From contig CANQNI010000039.1 in NCBI GenBank assembly GCA_947625175.1, forward strand, positions 1 to 11,312: a stretch of DNA of 11,312 nt. The letters are read 5' to 3'. Both the position numbers and the translations under genes were made by a program. The notes under the pieces are model-generated. The model was not told the origin of the DNA and made no database searches. It was given only the letters and a program-made list of their open reading frames with translations. Below are positions 1-7,187 of the stretch, in pieces (positions within the stretch are counted from its first letter, which is position 1; each line of letters begins with the position of its first letter). This stretch comes from an uncultured Eubacteriaceae bacterium. Its GTDB lineage: Bacteria; Bacillota; Clostridia; Eubacteriales; Eubacteriaceae.

Positions 1-224
1 GACTAGTGGCTATTTAATGCCACCGCTCTCAGTACCTGTTAAACTATTTTGTCGCATAACTCACCGCCCATTCCGGCGCAATTGGAATGTCGGATAAAAT
101 TGTGTATTTCGCGTTTCAATAGCAGCTAACCGCCAGATACCTTTCCTCGTTCTAGTAATCCTATCCATTTTGTTTGGTTTTAGGTCTCTGCTTTAAACCA
201 GTCTGATTTAACAAGGTATTTCAT

Positions 225-231
225 GATGATA
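225..231 (-). other. EBS1 of the group II intron
   Basis: The minus strand reads TATCATC, in the loop of the 213-246 hairpin. It pairs over all 7 bases with GATGATA at the end of the 5' exon (460-466). In group II introns EBS1-IBS1 pairing selects the 5' splice site and the DNA target. The looped position and full-length match make chance unlikely, though the fold was read by eye. Confidence 0.8.
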
Positions 232-264
232 AACTTACTTTACCTTCCAGACTTTTAGGGTTAC

Positions 265-269
265 ATTTC
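265..269 (-). other. Candidate EBS2 of the group II intron
   Basis: The minus strand reads GAAAT, complementary to exon bases ATTTC (467-471) that directly adjoin IBS1. It sits just inside a GGTTA/TAACC stem (259-263 with 313-317). The pairing is only 5 bp in AT-rich sequence, so it is weaker evidence than EBS1. Confidence 0.45.
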
Positions 270-403
270 TTTGGTTCTTTCCTTCGCAGATTCGTCAGTT
301 CTTTTAACATTCTAACCATGACCAATTTTTGGACTCCCGAAAAAATCGACTTTACCGGGCTTCTGACAAAGTGCCAGCCGGAGTTTTAGAGAAAGGAAAC
401 TTT

Positions 404-1042
404 TCAGATTACCAGTTCACTTGAAGTGTCCAGACTTTTCATCTGGAAACGAGTCGCACTATCATCGAAATCCATCGCATCCATTGCTTTAAGCCGTTTT
501 GAATACTCCCCAAAAACCTTAAATTTTTGTCGGTCTGGATAACCAATTTCTTCTTTTCTTAAATCACTAAATTCAATGCCTTTATTTTTAAAACTGGAAA
601 TATAGTTACTAAAAATGCCAGGTTTATACTTTTTTGAATCAATATTAAAATCTTTTAAAATCTTTCTGATAACAACTGACTGATCATGACTATCCAAAAC
701 TTTAAAATTGTTTGTATAATTTAATCTTTCAGCATTAATTCGAAGAATTTTAGCACAGGCTGAGTGTATAGTTGAAACCCACATACTTTCAGTTCCCGGG
801 ATATTATAACTATCAATTCGTTCTTTCATTTCCCTGGCGGCTTTATTAGTAAAAGTGATCGCCAAAATTTGACTTGGCCAGGCTTTACCTTTATCTAGGA
901 TATTAACTATTCTAGAGATAATAGTTCTCGTTTTACCGGATCCAGCCCCTGCCAATATTAAAAGAGGTTTATCCAGAGTTTCTACGGCTTCGCGCTGCTC
1001 TTTATTTAAATTTTCTAAATCAAACAAATTTTCTATTATCAC
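404..1042 (-). CDS. pcrA: PcrA/UvrD superfamily 1 DNA helicase, 5' exon interrupted by group II intron
   Basis: N-terminal ~194 residues of an SF1A 3'-5' DNA helicase acting in repair and replication-fork maintenance. Visible are the Q motif (LNKEQREAV, 12-20), Walker A (AGAGSGKT, 31-38), motif Ia (AITFTNKAAREM, 61-72), motif Ib (TIHSA, 91-95) and MDFDD (190-194), the segment before the DExx box. Family members are about 700-750 aa, so motifs II-VI are missing. True exon sequence ends at base 460, one base into codon 195. The next 18 residues are read from the intron and end at an intron TGA (404-406), so the unspliced product should be inactive. The longest frame starts GTG and overlaps the kinase stop by 4 nt, but TTG at 1027-1025 is the better start: a near-perfect Shine-Dalgarno (AGAGGTGAT) lies about 10 nt upstream, and the protein then begins FDLENLNKEQ. 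It is the last gene seen in the zinc-ribbon/two-component operon. Confidence 0.93.
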   Translation of the reverse strand: MIIENLFDLENLNKEQREAVETLDKPLLILAGAGSGKTRTIISRIVNILDKGKAWPSQILAITFTNKAAREMKERIDSYNIPGTESMWVSTIHSACAKILRINAERLNYTNNFKVLDSHDQSVVIRKILKDFNIDSKKYKPGIFSNYISSFKNKGIEFSDLRKEEIGYPDRQKFKVFGEYSKRLKAMDAMDFDDSATRFQMKSLDTSSELVI

Positions 1043-2319
1043 CTCTCTTCTATTTTTCTAACTCGGTTAAATACCAGAATAAAGGAGCTTCCTTCACCCA
1101 GTTCACTTTTAACCGATAAACTTATATTCAATCTCTTACATATTAAAGAAGCGATAGATAAACCTAGACCTGTTCCACCTTCAGCTCTAGAACGGGTTTT
1201 ATCAACCCGGTAGAAACGGTCAAAGATTTTATCTTGATCTTCTTTAGCTATACCAATTCCGTGATCAATAACTTTTAAAGTTACTGTTGATTCCGTATGG
1301 GTTAATATTATTTCAATGTCTTCCCCGGATTCTGAATATTTTATCGCATTATCGATTAGAATGGTTAAAAGTTCAGTAATCCATTTTAAATCACCCATTA
1401 CAAAAAGGTCATAATCGGAGACATCGGTAATAATCCTGATATTTTTTTTCTGAGCTATGAGATTAAGTCTTTCACTGGTTTCTAAAACTAAATAACTTAA
1501 ATCAACAGGTTCCAGTTGAATTTCACTTTCACCCATATCAGCTCGGGATAGGAATAATAAATCTTCTATAACATTTCTGGCAAATTTTACCTCAACAAGA
1601 GCATTGTTAATCCATTTAGATTCACCTGGATCTAGTTGGCCAGCCTCAAGATTGCTCAGAATTACAGCCAGGGGAGTTCTAAGTTCGTGTGAAGCATTTG
1701 CAATAAAAGTTTGTTGTCGATTATAGTTATCTATAATAGGACGTAAACTTCTTCTGGCTAGAAAATTTCCTAATAATATAGAGATAATAATACCTAAAAC
1801 AATAACAATAATGGCTACAATAAGTGGACTCTGTAATAAGGCTCGCTGATTCGACATATTTTTAATCAGCTGGATCATAACCAGGTTTCCTGAATCGGTT
1901 ATATAAGCATCCGTACAGATTTTAAAAGAATCCCTTCCTCTATCAAAATCTACTATCTCACCATCATTATGGCGACTGGAAAAAAATTTTTGAATTAAAT
2001 AAAAGGAAGTTTCATTATCTATCGGGTAGTTATCAGATTTAAGCATTTGATCTAGTTGATCATTATAGAGAGTATAAGTTATATCTTCTTCACTTAAAGC
2101 AGTCAGAATAGTATTTAAGTTTTCGGAATTATTAAATTTTTGATTTAGTTCATAAGCACTTCCAAGCTGGACTGCAAAAGTCCTTAAACTTCTTGAGTTA
2201 GTTGTCTCAATACTAAACCAAATTGAGATAAATAAAACAATAACAGTGATTACTGCTAAACTAGCAAGAATCACTGTATATAAGAAAGTTAATCGAAATC
2301 GAACTTTTGAAAAATCCAT
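1039..2319 (-). CDS. Membrane sensor histidine kinase (two-component system)
   Basis: A 426-aa class I histidine kinase that should autophosphorylate on His and pass phosphate to the regulator encoded just upstream. Order: TM1 (about 12-36), an extracytoplasmic sensor region of about 125 aa with no recognised fold, TM2 (about 165-187), a short linker instead of a full HAMP domain, H-box (ANASHELRTP, phospho-acceptor H211), N-box (LIDNAIKYS, 321-329), G1 (DHGIGI, 352-357), F-box (DRFYRVDK, 367-374) and G2 (GGTGLGLSI, 381-389). All catalytic motifs are intact, so it is probably active. It lies 6 nt after the regulator stop and shows no clear ribosome-binding site, suggesting translation coupled to the upstream gene. 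The stimulus cannot be read from the sequence. The linker and 'RRSLRPI' segment resemble Firmicute kinases of the CiaH/PhoR general type, but orthology is not claimed. Confidence 0.95.
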   Translation of the reverse strand: MDFSKVRFRLTFLYTVILASLAVITVIVLFISIWFSIETTNSRSLRTFAVQLGSAYELNQKFNNSENLNTILTALSEEDITYTLYNDQLDQMLKSDNYPIDNETSFYLIQKFFSSRHNDGEIVDFDRGRDSFKICTDAYITDSGNLVMIQLIKNMSNQRALLQSPLIVAIIVIVLGIIISILLGNFLARRSLRPIIDNYNRQQTFIANASHELRTPLAVILSNLEAGQLDPGESKWINNALVEVKFARNVIEDLLFLSRADMGESEIQLEPVDLSYLVLETSERLNLIAQKKNIRIITDVSDYDLFVMGDLKWITELLTILIDNAIKYSESGEDIEIILTHTESTVTLKVIDHGIGIAKEDQDKIFDRFYRVDKTRSRAEGGTGLGLSIASLICKRLNISLSVKSELGEGSSFILVFNRVRKIEER

Positions 2320-2325
2320 AATTAT

Positions 2326-2988
2326 TTAATCAGTTGAAAGAAAGTATCCCTGATTACGAACTGTTTTTATATTAATTCTGGTGTTATCAAGTTTTTTTCT
2401 TAAATAATGTATATATAATTCAACAGAACTATCTGTTATTCCGCTTTCTTCTCCCCAGACCTGATTTAAAATATCACTTTTTGAAAGTGGTTTACCTTCT
2501 GCTTTCATTAAACATTCTAATAGCTGCATTTCTTTTTGAGTAAGTGGAATATGATTATTATCAACTAATATTTCAGAAGTCTCCCTTAATAATTTTATCC
2601 GCTTTTGTTCAGGCTCATTCCTTATTTCAAATCTTCGGGTTAATGCATTAACTCTGGCTAATAATTCATCAGACTCAAATGGTTTGACCAGATAGTCATC
2701 AGCTCCAAGATTGAGTCCTTTCACTTTATCCTGGAGTGAATCTTTGGCCGTCAACATTAAAATAGGAATATTTATATTATTATCTCTAACATTTTTTAAA
2801 ATTCCTAATCCGTCATAGTCACCAGGAATCATAATATCTAAAATTAAAATATCGTAGTTCCCACTTAAAGCCAAGATATTTCCCGTTGATCCCTCATAAG
2901 CAATATCTGCTTCAATACCATTGTTTTCAAATAAATGTTTTAAGGCATCAGCCAAGAGTTTTTCATCTTCAACAAATAAGGCTTTCAT
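2326..2988 (-). CDS. OmpR/PhoB-family response regulator
   Basis: A 220-aa transcription factor with an N-terminal receiver and a C-terminal winged-helix DNA-binding domain. The receiver shows the acidic pocket E7/D8, phospho-acceptor D51 (LILDIMIPG), T80 and K102 (VKPF). The OmpR-type domain occupies about 131-218 and includes the usual 'LTQKEMQLLECL' and 'VELYIHYLRKKL' helices and the C-terminal hairpin 'VRNQGYFL'. Length is typical. It is the evident partner of the adjacent kinase. Its ATG overlaps the stop of the upstream 797-aa gene by one base (TAATG), so the two are likely translationally coupled. Targets are unknown; the promoter region upstream of the operon is an obvious candidate for autoregulation. 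Confidence 0.96.
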   Translation of the reverse strand: MKALFVEDEKLLADALKHLFENNGIEADIAYEGSTGNILALSGNYDILILDIMIPGDYDGLGILKNVRDNNINIPILMLTAKDSLQDKVKGLNLGADDYLVKPFESDELLARVNALTRRFEIRNEPEQKRIKLLRETSEILVDNNHIPLTQKEMQLLECLMKAEGKPLSKSDILNQVWGEESGITDSSVELYIHYLRKKLDNTRINIKTVRNQGYFLSTD

Positions 2989-5381
2989 TATTTCTTTGAT
3001 TTAAATCTATTTAAAATATTTCCAAATAAATCTTGAGTAGATTGGTCTTCTGAATTATTTTCAAGCATAGAATCCGTTATAACATCGATAACAGCAGTAT
3101 TCGAAAAATCATCAGGTTCTATTTTTTTTGCTTCCCGTAGAATTTCTTCTTCATTTTGACTAGGTCGATCCATCTCTAAAACAATATCTGAAAGCGGTCT
3201 TAAATTATCTTCATTTTCAGAGATTAAATTTTCCTCCATTGAAGTAACCAGATCGTCAAAGGAATCTTTATCTCCTTCTACTTGACGAATAGATAAGAGA
3301 ACAGAACCTTCATTTTCTGACTGTGACTTTTCATTTTCTATTTTTTTGTTAAAAGATTCCAGATCATCATTTTCAGTATCAAAAGCTTTCTTTTCAGGTT
3401 CAGTTAATTCGGTAAACTCAACTATCTGTTTAATTTCAGGATTTATTTTCATATAAAGTTTAACGATATTATCATAGTGATCTAGAAAATCAGTATTTTC
3501 GAGAAGTCCCTTTTCCATTAAATAATAAATGAATAAACCGAGAAAATAAGCTTTTTCTGTTTCAATAGTTTCGAGGGAGGAATATTTTAAAATTGCCTCT
3601 TCTAAAGTATCTTCAGGACTTAAGAAATCCCCTGTTAAACGAACTAGCTCATCTGAGCAGGATTTTCTAATTTCTTCTTTTAACTTTGTCCAAAGCAAAC
3701 CCCGAGCTACGGGTAGAGCATCAATTTCAAAACTTTCTGCTAGTTTAGCAGCCTGTTGTTCAAACTGATTTACCGTTCTAGAAGCATAGAAGATTTTGGC
3801 ATTATTGGTTCCTGTTTTCTTTTCCCGAAAAGGGATAAGTTCCTGCATAAAAATATCACTGCTACGGATATTTCTTTCAATAGAAGCCCACTCATCATAA
3901 ATAGTAAAGGGAAGATAACCATAACCTATAAAGATTCTACGAGCAATATCAGAAAGTTCTTTGTCTCTTAAAGATGAAAGTTTTTCAGTTTCTTTTTCAT
4001 ACTGACTTTCATAATAGTTTAAAGCATATCTAGAAAAATAATCTTCAAGATCTGACATAGCTTCTTTATGTTTAGAATGAATTCTAATTCCATCCAGGAA
4101 ATAATAACCTTCATCATTCTTTTGAGTAGTTGAAATAGGAATAAAGAATTCATCTTTACCTTGGAAAATCATATGTTGATATCCGCAATATAAGTCATTT
4201 GGAAAATCCTCTCTGGCATTTAAGCAAACTTTATTATTTCCTAATTGACTGAGTAAATAAGCTCTAGGAGTTAAGAAGGCAAAGGAAAGAACATTATCCT
4301 TATTATCAAAAGAACTTCTTATATCGGTGATAAAGGTACAGGCATCATCCAAATAATCCTGAATATCTGAAGCATCGACAAAGCCTGATTGCTCCAGATT
4401 TTCCGGGTAAGAATTTTCTATGATTAATGATAATAATCCATCAGGAGCTTCCTTAACATAATCTTGAGTAATATCTTGCTCAAAAAGTGTTTTAATAATA
4501 CAAACCAAAACAGAATCCAGTGGAATATCTTTTAATTGTTCATATGGATGTAATAATCTCAGATCTTTTTCAATTAAAATATTAAGATTATTTATAAGAG
4601 CGTTAAGTTCATTTTCAATCCGTTCAGTTTTTTCATTATTATAATCTGAAATTTTTTTGGCTAGCTCAGTTCGTTGATCTCTTCTATTAAATTTTATAAC
4701 TGGTCTTTCTTTTAAATTGTTGTATCTTTGCTTTAAAATATTTAAATCAAAGGTGACTTCATTACTTGTTTCATCAAATTTTAAAGTTCTATCTTCTGAG
4801 ACAAATAAAGTTCTGACTATTTGTTCGTCTGAATCGTAGAAAACAAGACCTGAAGAACAAACAAACAGGTCTGTATAAACAAATTCACCATCTTTACCCG
4901 CATTTGTTAAAACCTGATCATAATAAAGACACTCACGGGCCATATAGCCAGAAAATGCTTCATAAGTATCAAGACCATATCTTCCTAATACGGTTATAAA
5001 ACTGTTTCTTAAAACTTTATAGGTGATTTCAATTAGATTATTAAAAGGGACGATAACTGAATTTTCTTCAGGGTAAAATATACTAATTAATGAATTTTCT
5101 GAACTGTAAAAGTCAGGAACTTCTTTAAAAATTTCCTTAACGGCTAAAAATAGTAAAACATTAATGTTGTTTTGAGCATAAGGATATTGAGAATATTTAG
5201 TATGTAATTCTTCTAAAACTTTAGAAGAAATTGAATTAATATTTTCAATAGCTAAATTTATTGTACGATAGCAATTGGAGCATAGAGTATCATGTCCAAT
5301 TCCTAATTTATTATTCTCTATTTTAAGTGAACGTTCAAAAAAGCCCAGTTGATGTCCACAGATTTCACAAATTTGTTTCAT
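2988..5381 (-). CDS. Unrecognised 797-aa protein with N-terminal four-Cys zinc ribbon and acidic C-terminus
   Basis: I do not recognise the whole protein. Its first ~40 residues hold two CxxC pairs (C5/C8 and C34/C37) around a 'GHQLGFFERSLKI' stretch, a pattern resembling the small DUF4428-type zinc ribbon. No signal peptide or membrane segment is seen, so it is probably cytoplasmic. Residues about 235-285 are charged and heptad-like (possible coiled coil) and end in a leucine-rich helix. Roughly 670-790 is low-complexity and rich in Glu, Asp, Ser and Asn, probably disordered. The middle has no motif I can assign. It is the first gene of the operon, has a good ribosome-binding site (GGAGAAGGA, 5388-5396, 6 nt before ATG), and its stop overlaps the response regulator start. 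This suggests a role tied to the two-component system, such as a signalling partner or scaffold, but that is inference from position only. Confidence 0.85.
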   Translation of the reverse strand: MKQICEICGHQLGFFERSLKIENNKLGIGHDTLCSNCYRTINLAIENINSISSKVLEELHTKYSQYPYAQNNINVLLFLAVKEIFKEVPDFYSSENSLISIFYPEENSVIVPFNNLIEITYKVLRNSFITVLGRYGLDTYEAFSGYMARECLYYDQVLTNAGKDGEFVYTDLFVCSSGLVFYDSDEQIVRTLFVSEDRTLKFDETSNEVTFDLNILKQRYNNLKERPVIKFNRRDQRTELAKKISDYNNEKTERIENELNALINNLNILIEKDLRLLHPYEQLKDIPLDSVLVCIIKTLFEQDITQDYVKEAPDGLLSLIIENSYPENLEQSGFVDASDIQDYLDDACTFITDIRSSFDNKDNVLSFAFLTPRAYLLSQLGNNKVCLNAREDFPNDLYCGYQHMIFQGKDEFFIPISTTQKNDEGYYFLDGIRIHSKHKEAMSDLEDYFSRYALNYYESQYEKETEKLSSLRDKELSDIARRIFIGYGYLPFTIYDEWASIERNIRSSDIFMQELIPFREKKTGTNNAKIFYASRTVNQFEQQAAKLAESFEIDALPVARGLLWTKLKEEIRKSCSDELVRLTGDFLSPEDTLEEAILKYSSLETIETEKAYFLGLFIYYLMEKGLLENTDFLDHYDNIVKLYMKINPEIKQIVEFTELTEPEKKAFDTENDDLESFNKKIENEKSQSENEGSVLLSIRQVEGDKDSFDDLVTSMEENLISENEDNLRPLSDIVLEMDRPSQNEEEILREAKKIEPDDFSNTAVIDVITDSMLENNSEDQSTQDLFGNILNRFKSKK

Positions 5382-5536
5382 AAAAAATCCTTCTCCAGTT
5401 TGACTATTATTATAATAAATTACTTTATTATAAAACTATCATTAAAGATAAGAAAAATATTAACAAAAACTTTAATTTAAGTAAAAATTAGGTAAAACAT
5501 TAATAAAGATTCAATAGATCTTTAGAAAGAAAAAAT
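5382..5536. promoter_or_regulatory. Divergent intergenic region between the zinc-ribbon operon and the cysE-larBC operon
   Basis: A 155-bp, extremely AT-rich gap that must hold the promoters for both divergent operons. On the minus strand TATAAT occurs at two places (within about 5409-5414 and 5428-5433), either of which could be a -10 box for the zinc-ribbon gene; no convincing -35 accompanies them. A 12-bp perfect palindrome (TTATTATAATAA, 5407-5418) overlaps one of them and could be an operator, or a chance result of composition. No good sigma-70 promoter can be fixed for the plus strand. I see no T-box (no TGGNACCGCG-like motif), although T-boxes do control some Firmicute cysteine genes, and no riboswitch or transcription attenuator. 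Confidence 0.45.
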
Positions 5537-6433
5537 ATGAGCAGAGAATTTATAAGAGAGATAAGAAGTCTAACAAAGAAACTTACTGATGACTTTACGA
5601 CACAAATGACCTTGTCTAATTTTATCACCTCTCCTTTTACTCCCGATAGAAGAACCATTATAGAGATTGTTAATGATTTAAGAAAATTATTATTTCCTGT
5701 TCAATTTGGAGCTAACGAAATAACTAATTGTACTATGGACTACTATCTGGGAAGTCTCTTACTTAAAGTAGAAGAAAAACTTCATAAACAAATAGGGATT
5801 GCTCTAATGCGACAAGAATCTATCCCTCAACTAAGTGTAACACAAGAAGTAGCTGATAAAGCGGCCGAACTTAGTGTAGCTTTTATGAAAAAAATCCCTT
5901 ATATTTCAGAAATGCTTCAAATGGATGTAGATGCCTTCTATGATGGGGATCCTGCAGCCTATAGCAAGGACGAAATTATTTTAAGTTATCCTGGTCTGTT
6001 TGCCATTATGGTCTACCGGATAGCTCATGAACTTTTTCTAAGTAAAGTACCTGTTATTCCGAGGATGATGACTGAATATGCTCATAATCTTACAGGGGTT
6101 GATATTAATCCAGGAGCTAAAATAGGAAAATATTTTTTTATAGATCATGCTACAGGTGTTGTAATAGGAGAAACTTGTGAGATTGCTGATCATGTTAAAG
6201 TCTATCAGGGTGTTACTTTAGGGGCTTTATCCACAAAAGGTGGTCAAAATTTAAGAGGTAAAAAACGTCATCCTACAATAGAAGATGAAGTTACTATATA
6301 TTCGAACGCAACTATTTTAGGAGGCGAAACCGTTATCGGAAAGGGAGCGGTAATAGGTGGGAGTTGCTTTATTGTTGAAAGTATTCCTCCTGGTGCCAGA
6401 GTTCAAACAGTTAGTGAGATTCAATTTAACTAA
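5537..6433 (+). CDS. cysE: Serine O-acetyltransferase (long N-terminal type)
   Basis: Transfers acetyl from acetyl-CoA to L-serine, giving O-acetylserine, the precursor from which cysteine synthase makes cysteine; cytoplasmic. The 298-aa protein has an alpha-helical N-terminal part (about 1-180) and a C-terminal left-handed beta-helix of hexapeptide repeats (about 186-285). Residues matching those important in the family are present: D189 in 'GVDINPGAKIG', H204 in 'DHATGVVIGET' and H245 in 'KKRHPTI'. The length fits the long SatA/EpsC-like acetyltransferases of anaerobic Firmicutes and Bacteroidetes rather than the shorter B. subtilis CysE. The start follows a weak purine-rich site (AGAAAGAAAA). 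Its TAA overlaps the larB ATG by one base (TAATG), so it is the first gene of a cysE-larB-larC operon. LarE, which gives up its own cysteine sulfur in some versions of NPN synthesis, would make a cysteine supply relevant; that link is inference. Confidence 0.94.
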   Translation: MSREFIREIRSLTKKLTDDFTTQMTLSNFITSPFTPDRRTIIEIVNDLRKLLFPVQFGANEITNCTMDYYLGSLLLKVEEKLHKQIGIALMRQESIPQLSVTQEVADKAAELSVAFMKKIPYISEMLQMDVDAFYDGDPAAYSKDEIILSYPGLFAIMVYRIAHELFLSKVPVIPRMMTEYAHNLTGVDINPGAKIGKYFFIDHATGVVIGETCEIADHVKVYQGVTLGALSTKGGQNLRGKKRHPTIEDEVTIYSNATILGGETVIGKGAVIGGSCFIVESIPPGARVQTVSEIQFN

Positions 6434-7185
6434 TGAATAAAAGTGAATTAAAAAAACTTTTAGAAGATTATAAAAATAATCTGATTAATGAAGAAGTTAT
6501 TATTCAGAAATTAAAGCAGGAACCGTTTGAAGATCTTGGCTTTGCTAAAGTAGATCATCAACGTGAGTTAAGACAAGGATATACAGAGGTTATTTATGGA
6601 GCTGGAAAAACAGCTGAGCAAATTGAAGCAATAATTAATTCTTTAATCAAAAAGAATAATAAAACAGTTCTTATAACCAGACTAAGTAATAAAAAAGCTA
6701 AATTTCTCAAACGAAATTTTAATTTAAATTATTTTAATGATTCTAAAATAGGTTTAATAGGCGATTTACCTGAATCTGAATCAAAAAATGAAGTTGTTGT
6801 AGCGTCCGGCGGAACTAGTGATTTACCGGTTGCAGAAGAAGCTGCAATAACATTAGAAGCTTTTGGCAATAAAGTATTCAGATTATATGACGTAGGAGTG
6901 GCTGGAATCCATCGGTTATTTAACTACTTAGATAAGATTATGAACGCTTCCTGTATAGTAGTGGTAGCTGGAATGGAAGGAGCTTTAGCTAGTGTAATAG
7001 GAGGACTAGCTGATTGTCCAGTTATAGCAGTACCAACAAGTGTAGGTTATGGTGCTTCATTTGGAGGTGTTAGTGCACTTTTATCAATGCTTAATTCTTG
7101 TGCTAGTGGTGTCAGTGTTGTAAATATTGATAATGGTTTTGGAGCTGGCTATATTGCAAGTATGATTAATAAAATGAAAGGTTAA
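6433..7185 (+). CDS. larB: LarB, nicotinate adenine dinucleotide carboxylase/hydrolase (NPN cofactor synthesis)
   Basis: First enzyme of nickel-pincer nucleotide synthesis: it carboxylates the pyridinium ring of nicotinic acid adenine dinucleotide and cleaves the phosphoanhydride, giving pyridinium-3,5-biscarboxylic acid mononucleotide and AMP. At 250 aa it is normal length. The C-terminal half is the PurE-like fold with 'ASGGTSDLPVAEEA' (124-137), 'YDVGVAGIHR' (152-161), 'VVAGMEGALASVIGGL' (177-192), 'PTSVGYGASFGG' (201-212) and 'NIDNGFGAGY' (231-240). C223 in 'LNSCASG' lies where the family's catalytic cysteine, known to form a cysteinyl-pyridine intermediate, is expected. The ATG shares one base with the cysE stop, and larC starts 2 nt after the larB stop, so co-translation is likely. 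No residue that I know to be essential is missing. Confidence 0.96.
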   Translation: MNKSELKKLLEDYKNNLINEEVIIQKLKQEPFEDLGFAKVDHQRELRQGYTEVIYGAGKTAEQIEAIINSLIKKNNKTVLITRLSNKKAKFLKRNFNLNYFNDSKIGLIGDLPESESKNEVVVASGGTSDLPVAEEAAITLEAFGNKVFRLYDVGVAGIHRLFNYLDKIMNASCIVVVAGMEGALASVIGGLADCPVIAVPTSVGYGASFGGVSALLSMLNSCASGVSVVNIDNGFGAGYIASMINKMKG

Positions 7186-7187
7186 GA

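Larger units (their letters stand above)
1..459 (-). mobile_element. Group II intron, 5' portion (runs off left edge)
   Basis: Read on the minus strand, this begins GTGCG at 459, the consensus GUGYG 5' end of group II introns, right where the helicase frame stops resembling PcrA. A hairpin (CCAGA/TCTGG, 430-446) follows close to the 5' end. A 6-bp stem AAGGTA/TACCTT (213-218 with 241-246) presents a 22-nt loop holding TATCATC (225-231), perfectly complementary to the last 7 exon bases GATGATA (460-466); this fits EBS1/IBS1. A second candidate pairing, GAAAT at 265-269 with ATTTC at 467-471, fits EBS2/IBS2. The stretch has no long reading frame and a higher GC content than its surroundings, as expected of the folded RNA of domain I and following domains. 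Domains IV-VI, any reverse transcriptase/maturase and the 3' splice site would lie beyond base 1. It shares the strand of the host gene, so splicing could restore the helicase message. The subclass cannot be decided from this part. Confidence 0.88.

Noticed and set aside
1..400. rRNA/tRNA or an insertion-sequence end
   Set aside because: No tRNA fold, rRNA motif or transposase fragment was recognised, whereas the GTGCG end plus EBS/IBS pairing explain the region as a group II intron.
404..459. Last 18 residues of the helicase frame as genuine protein sequence
   Set aside because: They match nothing in PcrA, begin exactly at the GTGCG intron boundary and come from a hairpin-forming stretch; they are read-through into intron RNA.
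3756..3971. Plus-strand open frame of 71 codons
   Set aside because: It lies fully inside the well-supported 797-aa gene on the other strand and has no ribosome site or recognisable content.
5382..5536. T-box or riboswitch leader for cysE
   Set aside because: The region is too short and AT-rich, and lacks a T-box sequence or an antiterminator/terminator hairpin pair.
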